From Exiguobacterium undae DSM 14481 (GTDB lineage: Bacteria; Bacillota; Bacilli; Exiguobacteriales; Exiguobacteriaceae), in the NCBI RefSeq assembly GCF_000620805.1, contig NZ_KK211187.1:2605389-2669388 (forward strand): a stretch of DNA of 64,000 bases, given 5' to 3'. This document shows, in pieces, positions 25,504 through 33,491 of this stretch. Positions within the stretch are counted from its first letter, which is position 1, and each line of letters opens with the position of its first letter. Below the pieces are notes generated by a model. It had not been told where the DNA came from and made no database searches. It was given only the letters and a program-made list of their open reading frames with translations. The position numbers and the translations under genes were made by a program.

Positions 25504-26352
25504 ATGGACTCATACAACTCAGGTAATCCAATCGGACTTGGTCCAAGACAACGTAAACAAAAACGAAAATATCTTGCGAAGCTTTTTATTTTTCTAGCCC
25601 TTCTGTTGCTTCCGATCGGCGGTTATGTCATTTATCAATACCTCGGTTCAAACCAACAGCAAACTGCCTCAAAGTCCGTGCAATCATTAAGTGAGGTCCC
25701 GGTTGCAAATCTCGACAAAGCACGTGTCGAAAAATGGAACGGCATTACTAAAAAAGTGGCTTACCTGACTTTTGAAGATGGTCCGACAGTTTTGACGTCA
25801 GATATTTTACAGTCTTTAAAGGAACAAAACGCCAAAGCAACGTTCTTTTTGATCGGTCCAAACATCGATCAGCAACCGGATGTGGTGCGTACGATGTCAA
25901 ACGACGGTCACTACATCGGATTACACAGTGAAACGCATGACTACGATACGTTGTATAAAAAGAAGCAATATGTTCCCGAAATGCTGCGTGTTCAAAAACA
26001 AATCAAGCAACTGACGGGTCATGTCCCACTTCTGACACGTCCGCCGTACGGTTCGTCTCCCGGTATCACGAAATCAATTGCGAAAGAAATGGAACAATCA
26101 AATCTTCGGGCCTGGGATTGGTCAATCGATTCGATGGATTGGTACTACAAGGACAGCGCCAAGGAAGTTGCTAAAACAGTCATTGACCGGGCGGAGGATC
26201 CCGTCGAAATCATCCTGTTACACGAACAACCGCAAACGTTGCGCGCATTACCGGCAATCCTTGCAGGTCTCAAGAAAAAAGGTTATCAATTCTCGATTTA
26301 TGATGAAGACTTCCATATTCCCTATAATTTTGCGAAATACCCAAATCTGTAA
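25504..26352 (+). CDS. Membrane-anchored polysaccharide deacetylase (NodB domain) with altered motif 1
   Basis: ATG 25504, with AAAGGAG eleven bases upstream, gives 282 residues: a basic cytoplasmic start (RQRKQKRK), one membrane helix (about 26-45), a linker and a NodB domain from about 80. The metal site HSETH (motif 2) and RPPYGSS (motif 3) are intact, but motif 1 reads LTFEDGP instead of TFDDGP, so Glu replaces the usual catalytic-base Asp while the metal-binding Asp remains. Late blocks WDWSIDSMDW and EIILLHEQP fit motifs 4-5. It probably deacetylates peptidoglycan or another surface glycan. The next gene starts 12 bases later. Confidence 0.82.
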   Translation: MDSYNSGNPIGLGPRQRKQKRKYLAKLFIFLALLLLPIGGYVIYQYLGSNQQQTASKSVQSLSEVPVANLDKARVEKWNGITKKVAYLTFEDGPTVLTSDILQSLKEQNAKATFFLIGPNIDQQPDVVRTMSNDGHYIGLHSETHDYDTLYKKKQYVPEMLRVQKQIKQLTGHVPLLTRPPYGSSPGITKSIAKEMEQSNLRAWDWSIDSMDWYYKDSAKEVAKTVIDRAEDPVEIILLHEQPQTLRALPAILAGLKKKGYQFSIYDEDFHIPYNFAKYPNL

Positions 26353-26364
26353 GGAGCTACGATA

Positions 26365-27015
26365 ATGAAAAAACGGACGTTTTTAGCTAGTGGTTTGACC
26401 GGTCTCAGCATCCTTCTACTCAGTGCCTGCTCGACTGATCCGGCTTCCTCGATCTACGACCGGTTGGAAGAACAAGCTCAGCTCGAACAAAAAGCAGTAC
26501 CGATCGCGGAGCAACGAACACGACAAGATGAAGTTTCTGTTAATACGTATCAGGCAGTGTTAGAGGCCGGAGCCGACGACATCAAACGTGCTCAAAATGA
26601 ACGTGATGAATTGTCTGCTTTGAATCAAGAACGGGTTGATTTATTAAAACAAGAACAAAAAGTTCGGAGCCGTGCGTTCGAAGAGTTCGATCGACAGGAA
26701 TTGGCGGATGAAATAGCGACCTTACCGGCTGCTGCCAAAAAAGAGGGGACGGCGTTACTGGATATTTTTGATCAGCGAAAAAAAGCCTTTAATACCTTTT
26801 TGAAGCGTTACGAAGCGGCGATCGCCTCTGAAAAGAAAGTGCTTTCCTACTTGACCGAAAAACCAAATTTCGTTAAGATTGATGAAGCAACAGCCGATTT
26901 AAACCGGACTTCTCGTCAAGCGACAGACGCTTTAAAGACGTTTAACCAATTGACAGTCCGTTACAACGAATTAAAGCCGACCTTTTATGACAAGGCTGGA
27001 CTCAACATTAAATAA
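26365..27015 (+). CDS. ykyA: YkyA-family lipoprotein
   Basis: The 216-residue precursor has a lipobox LLLSACS (Cys 22) and a largely helical, charged remainder with long coiled-coil segments, the pattern of YkyA (PF10368, putative cell-wall-binding lipoprotein). The stretch EEQAQLEQKAVPIAEQR and the C-terminal LTVRYNELKPTFYDKAGLN are family-like. It follows the polysaccharide deacetylase by 12 bases and will share its transcript and the WalR-type box, consistent with an envelope role. Molecular function is unknown. Confidence 0.82.
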   Translation: MKKRTFLASGLTGLSILLLSACSTDPASSIYDRLEEQAQLEQKAVPIAEQRTRQDEVSVNTYQAVLEAGADDIKRAQNERDELSALNQERVDLLKQEQKVRSRAFEEFDRQELADEIATLPAAAKKEGTALLDIFDQRKKAFNTFLKRYEAAIASEKKVLSYLTEKPNFVKIDEATADLNRTSRQATDALKTFNQLTVRYNELKPTFYDKAGLNIK

Positions 27016-27023
27016 CTCACACA

Positions 27024-27080
27024 GGTTGCAACCAAACCCTGTCCAAAAAACCTGGACAAGGCCCCGTTGCAACCTTTTTT
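27024..27080 (+). terminator. Terminator after ykyA
   Basis: GGTTGCAAC pairs with GTTGCAACC, enclosing an inner CCTGTCC/GGACAAGG stem around AAAAAACC, followed by six T. Confidence 0.85.
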
Positions 27081-27108
27081 GTGCGTTCTAAAACATGGAG
27101 GAATCTGT

Positions 27109-28014
27109 ATGAACCGTTCAAAAGCAACACTTTTTGTCCTAATCGGCGCCATCAGTTACGGCGTCTTATCGACCATTGTCAAGCTGGCTTACAGCGCCGG
27201 TTTTGACTCTGCCGCTGTTTCCGGCAGTCAGTTCTTTTTCGGCTGGCTGATGATTTTCATCTTAGCCTTACTGACCAAAAATTTACGTTTGTCTCCCGCT
27301 ACTGCACTTACCTTGATGGCAATCGGGATTTCCAGCGGAACGACCGGATATCTGTATTATCAAAGTCTGCAAACCGTTTCCGCTTCCGTCGCCATTATCC
27401 TGCTGTTCCAATTCACATGGATTGGAGTCGTCATTGATTCACTTCTGACAAGACGTCTTCCGTCACGTCCGCATTTCCTATCCGCCCTATTGTTGATTGG
27501 CGGGGCCATCTTAGCCAGTGCGGCATATTCCAGTGCCCTGGATCTTCGGGGAACGCTGTTCGGACTCGGCGCGGCTGTCAGTTTCTCGATCTTCCTGCTC
27601 GCAAGCGGTCGTGTCGCGAATCACGTCCCGGTCATCAAAAAGAGCTTTTACATGATGACGGGCGGCTTAGCGTTTGTGATGATCATGTATCCACCGACAA
27701 CGTTCTTGACGACAGCGAACTTTGAACAGGGATTGATTTGGTACGCTCTCCCACTCGGCCTCTTTGCTTTAATTTTGCCGCCACTGCTGTTTGCTGCCGG
27801 AGCACCTCACCTCAGTCCGGCAAGCGTTTCGTTGCTTGGCGCAGCGGAACTGCCGACCGCGGTCATCTGTTCAGTCCTGATTTTAGGGGAACACCTCGCG
27901 GCTTCACAATGGATCGGGATCGTCATCATCCTGATCGGGATCTTTTATCCGATCTATGTCAGCAGCCTCAAACAAACAACCACGTCCACTCAACGCCAAA
28001 ACGACCTTTCCTGA
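27109..28014 (+). CDS. EamA/DMT-family transporter
   Basis: Starting at ATG 27109 after TGGAGGAA, the 301-residue protein has ten hydrophobic helices in two EamA repeats (about 5-137 and 150-290). Typical stretches are FVLIGAISYGVLSTIVKLAY at the start, VSASVAIILLFQFTWIGVVI at the end of repeat 1 and SVSLLGAAELPTAVICSVLI plus SQWIGIVIILIGI in repeat 2. Family members export amino acids, nucleotides or other metabolites; the substrate is not predictable. It converges on nagE across a shared terminator. Confidence 0.88.
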   Translation: MNRSKATLFVLIGAISYGVLSTIVKLAYSAGFDSAAVSGSQFFFGWLMIFILALLTKNLRLSPATALTLMAIGISSGTTGYLYYQSLQTVSASVAIILLFQFTWIGVVIDSLLTRRLPSRPHFLSALLLIGGAILASAAYSSALDLRGTLFGLGAAVSFSIFLLASGRVANHVPVIKKSFYMMTGGLAFVMIMYPPTTFLTTANFEQGLIWYALPLGLFALILPPLLFAAGAPHLSPASVSLLGAAELPTAVICSVLILGEHLAASQWIGIVIILIGIFYPIYVSSLKQTTTSTQRQNDLS

Positions 28015-28039
28015 TTCGTCAGGAAAGGCCGTTTTTTTA
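28000..28039. terminator. Bidirectional terminator between EamA transporter and nagE
   Basis: AACGACCTTTCCTGA pairs with TCAGGAAAGGCCGTT (one mismatch) around TTCG, followed by T-run. Confidence 0.88.
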
Positions 28040-28042
28040 TGA

Positions 28043-29551
28043 TCATTTTTGTCGTTTCATGGCATCTGCGACGAATTCAACATCCGTACCAATGATGATC
28101 TGGACATTTTTCGCCCCCATCTTCATGACACCTTTCGCACCCGCTGCTTTGATTGCCGCTTCGTCGATGATACTGGCATCTTTTACTTGCAGACGAAGAC
28201 GTGTCGCACAGTTATCAATCGCCGTCACGTTCTCCGTTCCTTGTAGCCCTGCAAAAATCCGGGCTGCTTGTTGCTCGTACTTATCATCCGAAACGTCTGC
28301 TACAAGTCCGGCGTCTGTGACGAGCGTCTCATCTTCACGACCTGGTGTCTTCAGATCAAACTTCGTGATCATGAAGTAGAACAGGAAGTAGTAGATGACC
28401 GCGAACGCGAGACCGACCAGAAGTAACAATAACGGTTTCGTTGCGATTCCAAAGTTTAAGACATAGTCGATGAAACCTGCCGAGAAGGAGAAGCCGTGCA
28501 GAATACCGAGCAGGTTGACGACCGCCATCGAAACCCCTGTCAAGACCGCATGGATGACATACAGCACAGGTGACAAGAACATGAATGAAAACTCGATCGG
28601 CTCTGTGATTCCCGTTAAGAACGACGTTAATCCCAAACCAATCATTGCCCCTGCGACTGCTTTCCGGTTCTCTTTGCGGGCAGCCATGACCATGGCTGCT
28701 GCCGCTGCCGGCAAGGCAAACATCATGATCGGGAAAAAGCCGGCTTGATAGATTCCAGCTGTCGGATCGCCTGCGAAGAAGCGGGCAATATCCCCGTTCG
28801 CAATTGTTCCGTCGGCTTTTTCATAGGAACCAAAAACAAACCAGAAAATATTATTTAAGACATGGTGCAGACCAACAGGAATCAACAGACGGTTGAAGAA
28901 ACCAAACAGTGCGGCTCCACCTGCTCCGAGGCTGACCATCCACTCTCCTGCATTGTTAATACCGTCTTCAATGAACGGCCATAAGTAACCGAAGATAAAC
29001 GCCAAGACCAACATCGCTGCTGATGTGACGATCGGAACGAAACGACGTCCACCAAAGAAAGCCAACCAATCCGGTAATTTGATATTATAGAACCGGTTGT
29101 ATAACAGTCCGGCGACGATACCGGCAATGATTCCGCCGAAGACGGCCATGTTGACCATCGAACCTAACGTCGCCTGATTCGCAATGGACGTCAAGGTGGC
29201 TCCGTCGACTTTGGTCGAGGAGTCATTGACAATGGCGGCAATCGCATCATACTTTGCCTGAATCTGGGCATTTGAATAATCTTTGTTCATGGAGTCGACA
29301 CCGGTCTTTAAAACCAAGTAACCGACGGCTCCGGCTAAACCGGCTGCCCCGCTTGCGTCAATCGATAAACCGATCGCTACACCAATCGCAAAAATCAGCG
29401 GAAGGTTATCAAAGATTGCTCCGCCGGCTGCCACCATCAGCGGAATGTCCAACATATCCGCTGAACCAAGTCGAAGGACAATTCCTGCGGCCGGTAGAAC
29501 GGCGATCGGTAGCATTAACGCTTTACCGATTCGTTGTAAAAACTGCAACAT
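28043..29551 (-). CDS. nagE: PTS N-acetylglucosamine transporter, EIICB
   Basis: From ATG 29551 (GAAAGGGTGA upstream) the protein has 502 residues: an EIIC domain (about 1-370) beginning LQRIGKALMLPIAVLPAAG, and a C-terminal EIIB domain (about 425-500) with the phosphocysteine in ENVTAIDNCATRLRL. No EIIA domain is fused, so phosphate must come from a separate EIIA. GDIARFFAGDPTAGIYQAGF and PVGLHHVLNNIFWF are typical of the GlcNAc/glucose branch. It imports GlcNAc as GlcNAc-6-phosphate for NagA and NagB encoded 30 kb away. The leader carries a NagR-type operator over the -35 element and a CcpA-type cre site, matching induction by amino sugars and catabolite repression. Confidence 0.92.
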   Translation of the reverse strand: MLQFLQRIGKALMLPIAVLPAAGIVLRLGSADMLDIPLMVAAGGAIFDNLPLIFAIGVAIGLSIDASGAAGLAGAVGYLVLKTGVDSMNKDYSNAQIQAKYDAIAAIVNDSSTKVDGATLTSIANQATLGSMVNMAVFGGIIAGIVAGLLYNRFYNIKLPDWLAFFGGRRFVPIVTSAAMLVLAFIFGYLWPFIEDGINNAGEWMVSLGAGGAALFGFFNRLLIPVGLHHVLNNIFWFVFGSYEKADGTIANGDIARFFAGDPTAGIYQAGFFPIMMFALPAAAAAMVMAARKENRKAVAGAMIGLGLTSFLTGITEPIEFSFMFLSPVLYVIHAVLTGVSMAVVNLLGILHGFSFSAGFIDYVLNFGIATKPLLLLLVGLAFAVIYYFLFYFMITKFDLKTPGREDETLVTDAGLVADVSDDKYEQQAARIFAGLQGTENVTAIDNCATRLRLQVKDASIIDEAAIKAAGAKGVMKMGAKNVQIIIGTDVEFVADAMKRQK

Positions 29552-29594
29552 ATACTTCACCCTTTCTAAATAAAAACAAATAATGACATGACGA

Positions 29595-29608
29595 TGAAAA
29601 CGCTTTAA
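29595..29608. promoter_or_regulatory. CcpA cre-like site in the nagE leader
   Basis: TGAAAACGCTTTAA differs from TGWAANCGNTNWCA at one position. It lies just downstream of the nagE -10 region, where CcpA would block transcription. Confidence 0.55.
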
Positions 29609-29616
29609 CACTTATT

Positions 29617-29657
29617 ATTATTCCACATACACATCTAAATGACTAGACCTTTATACA
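29617..29657 (-). promoter_or_regulatory. nagE promoter with overlapping NagR-type operator
   Basis: Minus-strand TAGTCA (29640-29645) and AATAAT (29617-29622) are 17 bases apart. The operator TGTATAAAGGTCTAGTC (29641-29657) covers the -35 element and shares its first 14 bases with the nagA operator at 61522-61539. Confidence 0.6.
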
Positions 29658-29669
29658 AATTTTTAAAAT

Positions 29670-29694
29670 AAAAAAAAATCCCTTGTGTAAGGGA
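29670..29694 (-). terminator. Terminator after csbD-like gene
   Basis: TCCCTT-ACAC-AAGGGA followed by nine T on the minus strand. Confidence 0.75.
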
Positions 29695-29709
29695 CCTTGT
29701 ACGTATCAA

Positions 29710-29907
29710 TTAACGACGGTTTGTATCGTCAAGATTTTGTTGAACGTTCCCGACTGTTTTTTTCGCGTCGCCTTTAAATTGATCTTTTTTTCCTTCGCGT
29801 TCTGTTGATTTGTCTCCCGTTGCTTTTCCAAGCGCTTCTTTCGCTTTACCGGCAACTTTATCAACTAGACCATCAACTTTTTTGTTTAATCCGCTATTGT
29901 TTGACAT
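29710..29907 (-). CDS. csbD: CsbD-family general stress protein
   Basis: From ATG 29907 (GGGGG eight bases upstream; the in-frame ATG 29913 is too close to it) the product is 65 residues, highly charged and without Cys, Trp or Tyr. The pattern GLVDKVAGKAKEALGKATGD...KKDQFKGDAKKTVGN is the CsbD repeat, a helical hydrophilic protein of unknown action that is strongly induced by general stress in Bacillales. A SigB-type promoter (GTTTGA-13-GGGAAC) lies upstream, which supports the assignment. Confidence 0.85.
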   Translation of the reverse strand: MSNNSGLNKKVDGLVDKVAGKAKEALGKATGDKSTEREGKKDQFKGDAKKTVGNVQQNLDDTNRR

Positions 29908-29944
29908 ATTCATTACCCCCTATTTTTTAACCGCATAATAGTAT

Positions 29945-29969
29945 GTTCCCACGTCAGACAGAATCAAAC
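29945..29969 (-). promoter_or_regulatory. SigB-type promoter of csbD
   Basis: Minus-strand GTTTGA (29964-29969), 13-base spacer, GGGAAC (29945-29950), close to the SigB pattern GTTTWA-N12-15-GGGWAW, 38 bases before the start. Confidence 0.6.
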
Positions 29970-29971
29970 CT

Positions 29972-30003
29972 AAAAAACTCTCCGCAGTTTCTGCAGAGAG
30001 TTT
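29972..30003 (-). terminator. Terminator after rocD
   Basis: AACTCTCTGCAG pairs with CTGCGGAGAGTT (one mismatch) around AAA, then TTTT on the minus strand. Confidence 0.78.
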
Positions 30004-30007
30004 GTTT

Positions 30008-31210
30008 TTACTGAGCAACCGATACGCCAAGCACTTGTTCAATTCGTTCAAATGCCCAATCCAACTCTTCTTTTGTAATGACGAGTGGTGGTGCAAATCG
30101 GATGACTGTATCGTGTGTTTCTTTACACAGCAATCCTTTTTCTTTTAACGCTTCACAATACGGACGCGCCGCTTCCGTCAACTCGACACCGATAAACAAA
30201 CCACGTCCCCGAACATCCTTGATTAACGGATTATCGATTTCTTTAAGACGGTTCATGAAATACGTTCCCAGTTCCAATGAACGTTCCGGTAATTTCTCTT
30301 CTTCCAATACTTCCAGCGAAGCGACGGATACCGCACAAGCCAACGGATTACCGCCAAAGGTTGAACCGTGTGATCCCGGATTAAACACATTCAGGATATC
30401 GCGATTCGCAGCAACACAAGAAATCGGGAACACACCACCACCAAGTGCCTTACCTAAGATATACATATCAGGTGTGACTTCATCCCAGTCGGATGCGAAC
30501 CATTTTCCTGAACGACCGAGTCCGGATTGAATTTCATCTGAGACCAGCAATACATTGTGTTCCTTACAGACGTCTTGTGCGTCTTTTAGGAATCCTTCAT
30601 ACGGAATCAGAATTCCTGCTTCACCTTGGATCGGTTCGACGATGAAAGCAGCTGTATTTTCTGTGATTGCCCCTTTTAAAGCTTCGAGATCACCGTATGG
30701 GATCGTTTTGATGCCCGGTAGAAGTGGACCGAAACCACGTTGATACTCCGCTTCTGTCGACATCGAGACCGCTGTCATCGTCCGTCCGTGGAAATTCCCC
30801 TCACAGACGATGATTTCTGCATCACCCGGAATTTGTTTGACTTCATATGCCCAGCGGCGCGACGCCTTGACTGCCGTTTCGACAGCCTCTGCCCCTGTAT
30901 TCATCGGTAACACCATGTCTTTGCCAGTCAATTGTGCCACTTTTTCATAGAAAAACCCTAGCTGATCGTTATGGAACGCACGTGATGTCAGCGTAATTTT
31001 ATCCGCTTGACGTTTTAAGGCATCGATGATTTTTGGATGACGGTGTCCTTGGTTGACCGCTGAATAAGCACTGAGCATATCCATATACTGTCGCCCTTCC
31101 GGATCTTTGACAAAGACTCCTTCCGCTTCCGAAATGACGATTGGAAGTGGATGATAGTTGTGTGCTCCGAACTTCTCTGTTTGTGTGATGATTTTTTCTG
31201 TTTGGTTCAT
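30008..31210 (-). CDS. rocD: Ornithine aminotransferase
   Basis: From ATG 31210 (AAGGGGGATT upstream) the product is 400 residues, the length of Bacillales RocD. This class III PLP enzyme transfers the delta-amino group of ornithine to 2-oxoglutarate, giving glutamate semialdehyde and glutamate. Motifs include [20 protein letters not shown] (near 105), [12 protein letters not shown] (near 142), [17 protein letters not shown] (near 225) and the PLP lysine in LGKALGGG (near 254). A cre-like site sits in its leader. The nearby antiporter and PAS/EAL gene are not in the same operon, but ornithine transport by the antiporter would feed this step. Confidence 0.93.
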   Translation of the reverse strand: MNQTEKIITQTEKFGAHNYHPLPIVISEAEGVFVKDPEGRQYMDMLSAYSAVNQGHRHPKIIDALKRQADKITLTSRAFHNDQLGFFYEKVAQLTGKDMVLPMNTGAEAVETAVKASRRWAYEVKQIPGDAEIIVCEGNFHGRTMTAVSMSTEAEYQRGFGPLLPGIKTIPYGDLEALKGAITENTAAFIVEPIQGEAGILIPYEGFLKDAQDVCKEHNVLLVSDEIQSGLGRSGKWFASDWDEVTPDMYILGKALGGGVFPISCVAANRDILNVFNPGSHGSTFGGNPLACAVSVASLEVLEEEKLPERSLELGTYFMNRLKEIDNPLIKDVRGRGLFIGVELTEAARPYCEALKEKGLLCKETHDTVIRFAPPLVITKEELDWAFERIEQVLGVSVAQ

Positions 31211-31230
31211 AAATAAATCCCCCTTCACTT

Positions 31231-31244
31231 AGAAAACGCTTTCA
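31231..31244. promoter_or_regulatory. CcpA cre-like site upstream of rocD
   Basis: AGAAAACGCTTTCA matches TGWAANCGNTNWCA at all but the first position and lies about 20 bases before the rocD start codon, a roadblock or repression position. Confidence 0.55.
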
Positions 31245-31300
31245 AAATGATTATAACAGATTATCACGAATAATCTTCAATCGAAATACAGGATTTCTTT

Positions 31301-31326
31301 GCTTGAGAATTGAATATATTGGGAAT
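31301..31326 (+). promoter_or_regulatory. Possible SigB-type promoter of the PAS-GGDEF-EAL gene
   Basis: GCTTGA (31301-31306), 14 bases, GGGAAT (31321-31326). One mismatch in each box from the SigB pattern; a SigA alternative TTGAGA-17-TAGACA overlaps it, so the assignment is tentative. Confidence 0.35.
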
Positions 31327-31380
31327 AGACAAGACAAGTGAACCGTCAACTCGGACAACTAAAAGGAGTGTGCGCCTGTA

Positions 31381-33414
31381 ATGGATCGTTCGACCATTGA
31401 TTCCTATGAGATCGTCATGCAAGGGTTTCCTTTACCCGCATTCATTTTAAACGTAGATTTAACCATCCATTCATGGAATGAAGCTGCTGAATCCTTCTGG
31501 GGATGGAAGGCTGAAGATATCTTAGGTCTCACGATTCCTCTGGTTGACCCAGAAGATGCTGCTTTCAGCCAACAAATTTGGCACTCTTTTTTGGAACGCC
31601 GCCAAACCATCCAACTTTCCAATACGACCTTTTTGCACAAATCAGGGGAACGGACGACATCGACATTGGTTGTTTCCCCCGTGTTTGACGAACAAGATCA
31701 AATCTCCGGCGCCTTCTTCTGTAACCTTCCGACTTCTGATGCGCCATTAGGTAGCAAACCGCTGTTTCAAGGATTAATGGACTTGCGTTACGCATTCGAT
31801 CAGATTGCCTGTGTGCTTGTTTTTGATGCCCGTGGGACAATCAAGTACTCGAATGCTAACATGACAGAGGTGACTGGCTTTTGTCCCCGGATGTTACTCG
31901 ATCAGCCGTGGACAACACTATTAAATCCGTCGGCAGAAGCGGTTGTGGAAATCCGTTCGCAAATTAAAGAGAGAAAAGCCTGGTCAGGTAAATTACCGCT
32001 TCAAACCAATGACACGGGTGAAAAGATTCTACAGGCGACACTGATCCCGATTTACGATGTGAACGGTGTCCGTTTCCAACATATCTTCATCGGAACCGAC
32101 ATCACAGAAACCGAACAGCTCGAACAAGAACTTGATTTTCTTGTCCATCACAATGAGATGACGCATCTGTTGAATCGACGAGGATTTCTTCGCGAAGGGG
32201 ATGCTCTGTTTACAGACGCAACGGAGACGGACCCGATTGCCCTCATCTTATTTGATATCGACCGCTTTAAAGTCATCAATGATTCGTTCGGAACGCATGT
32301 AGGCGATCAACTGCTGCAATCACTTGCGACCCGCCTTTCGCAACATGCGGAAGGGATGTTGACCTTCCATCCGACAAGTGACTTGTTTGGGTTACTCGTC
32401 ACCGTCACAGACCGCAATTCTTTATTTCAGTACGCTCGGAAATTACAACAGATTTTACAACGTCCCTATTACATCAATGGACATTCCTTGATTATTTCGT
32501 GTACGTTCGGCATCACGGTTTATCCGTCTCAAGCCAAATCACTGGAAGATTTATACCGTCGTTCTGAAATGGCGTTATATGCCGGGAAAACGGTCGGAAC
32601 CGGAACGATTCAATATCTGACTCACGAAATGGATGAACAGTTCACACGAAAACTCCAGCTCGAACGGTCACTTTTTACCGCACTCGAAGATGAAGCGTTA
32701 CACCTGGCTTATCAACCAATCATTAATTTAAAAACCAAACATGTTGATGGGTTTGAAGCCTTACTGCGTTGGGACCACAAAGCGCTCGGTAGCATCCCGC
32801 CTGATGAATTCATCCCTCTTGCTGAAGAAGCGGCATTGATTACGCCGATCAACAACTGGGTCGTACTCGAGGCGTGTGATCAATTGGCCAAGTGGCATCA
32901 ACAGCTTTCACCTGACTTAACGATGGCAATCAATATTTCACCCCACCAGTTCCAAAGCGACTCCTTTGTCCGGACATTGCAACATGTCGTCGCTGAGAAA
33001 AAAATTCACCCGCGGTTTGTCACTCTGGAGATGACGGAGAACATCGCCATTCTCCAAACGCAGCGGACCGTCGAGCGGATGCAATTGATCAAATCATTGG
33101 GCTTCCGTCTGTCGATTGATGATTTCGGGACCGGGTACTCTTCCTTACAGTATCTTCGGGCGTTCCCGATTGATGAACTCAAGATTGATAAAGTGTTTAT
33201 CGACGGCATCGACTTAGGTGAAAACGGTTTGTTGGATTCGATCATCCAGCTTGGCCGGAACTTGAACTTGAACCTTGTCGCTGAAGGCGTCGAGACGTCA
33301 AGTGCTCTGCACTATTTAGAAAAGACGGATTGCCAGCAAATGCAAGGCTTCATCTTCGCAGAGCCGTTATCCGTCGACGAAGTGGCCGCCCGGTTCGGTG
33401 ACGCTGCGCAATAA
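31381..33414 (+). CDS. PAS-PAS-GGDEF(degenerate)-EAL protein, probable c-di-GMP phosphodiesterase
   Basis: The 677-residue protein has two PAS domains (about 10-125 and 140-250), a GGDEF-like domain (about 260-415) and an EAL domain (about 425-672). The EAL catalytic set is present: GFEALLRW (near 456), the Glu in EMTEN, DDFGTGYSSL (near 580), the lysine in KIDKVFID, and EGVET. The GGDEF signature is lost: the site reads HPTSDLFGLL, so cyclase activity is not expected, though the GTP-binding DIDRFKVINDSFG block remains and may be regulatory. It should hydrolyse c-di-GMP in response to a PAS-sensed cue. No membrane segment is visible. Start ATG 31380-31383 region follows AAAAGGAGTG. Confidence 0.88.
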   Translation: MDRSTIDSYEIVMQGFPLPAFILNVDLTIHSWNEAAESFWGWKAEDILGLTIPLVDPEDAAFSQQIWHSFLERRQTIQLSNTTFLHKSGERTTSTLVVSPVFDEQDQISGAFFCNLPTSDAPLGSKPLFQGLMDLRYAFDQIACVLVFDARGTIKYSNANMTEVTGFCPRMLLDQPWTTLLNPSAEAVVEIRSQIKERKAWSGKLPLQTNDTGEKILQATLIPIYDVNGVRFQHIFIGTDITETEQLEQELDFLVHHNEMTHLLNRRGFLREGDALFTDATETDPIALILFDIDRFKVINDSFGTHVGDQLLQSLATRLSQHAEGMLTFHPTSDLFGLLVTVTDRNSLFQYARKLQQILQRPYYINGHSLIISCTFGITVYPSQAKSLEDLYRRSEMALYAGKTVGTGTIQYLTHEMDEQFTRKLQLERSLFTALEDEALHLAYQPIINLKTKHVDGFEALLRWDHKALGSIPPDEFIPLAEEAALITPINNWVVLEACDQLAKWHQQLSPDLTMAINISPHQFQSDSFVRTLQHVVAEKKIHPRFVTLEMTENIAILQTQRTVERMQLIKSLGFRLSIDDFGTGYSSLQYLRAFPIDELKIDKVFIDGIDLGENGLLDSIIQLGRNLNLNLVAEGVETSSALHYLEKTDCQQMQGFIFAEPLSVDEVAARFGDAAQ

Positions 33415-33440
33415 AATCGTGTTCCTCCAGCAAACAGACA

Positions 33441-33475
33441 ACGCCCTCAACCATATTGGATGAGGGCGTTTGTTA
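33441..33475. terminator. Terminator after the EAL protein gene
   Basis: ACGCCCTCA pairs with TGAGGGCGT across an 11-base loop, then TTGTT; convergent genes on both sides. Confidence 0.7.
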
Positions 33476-33491
33476 GTATTTTTCGATGACG

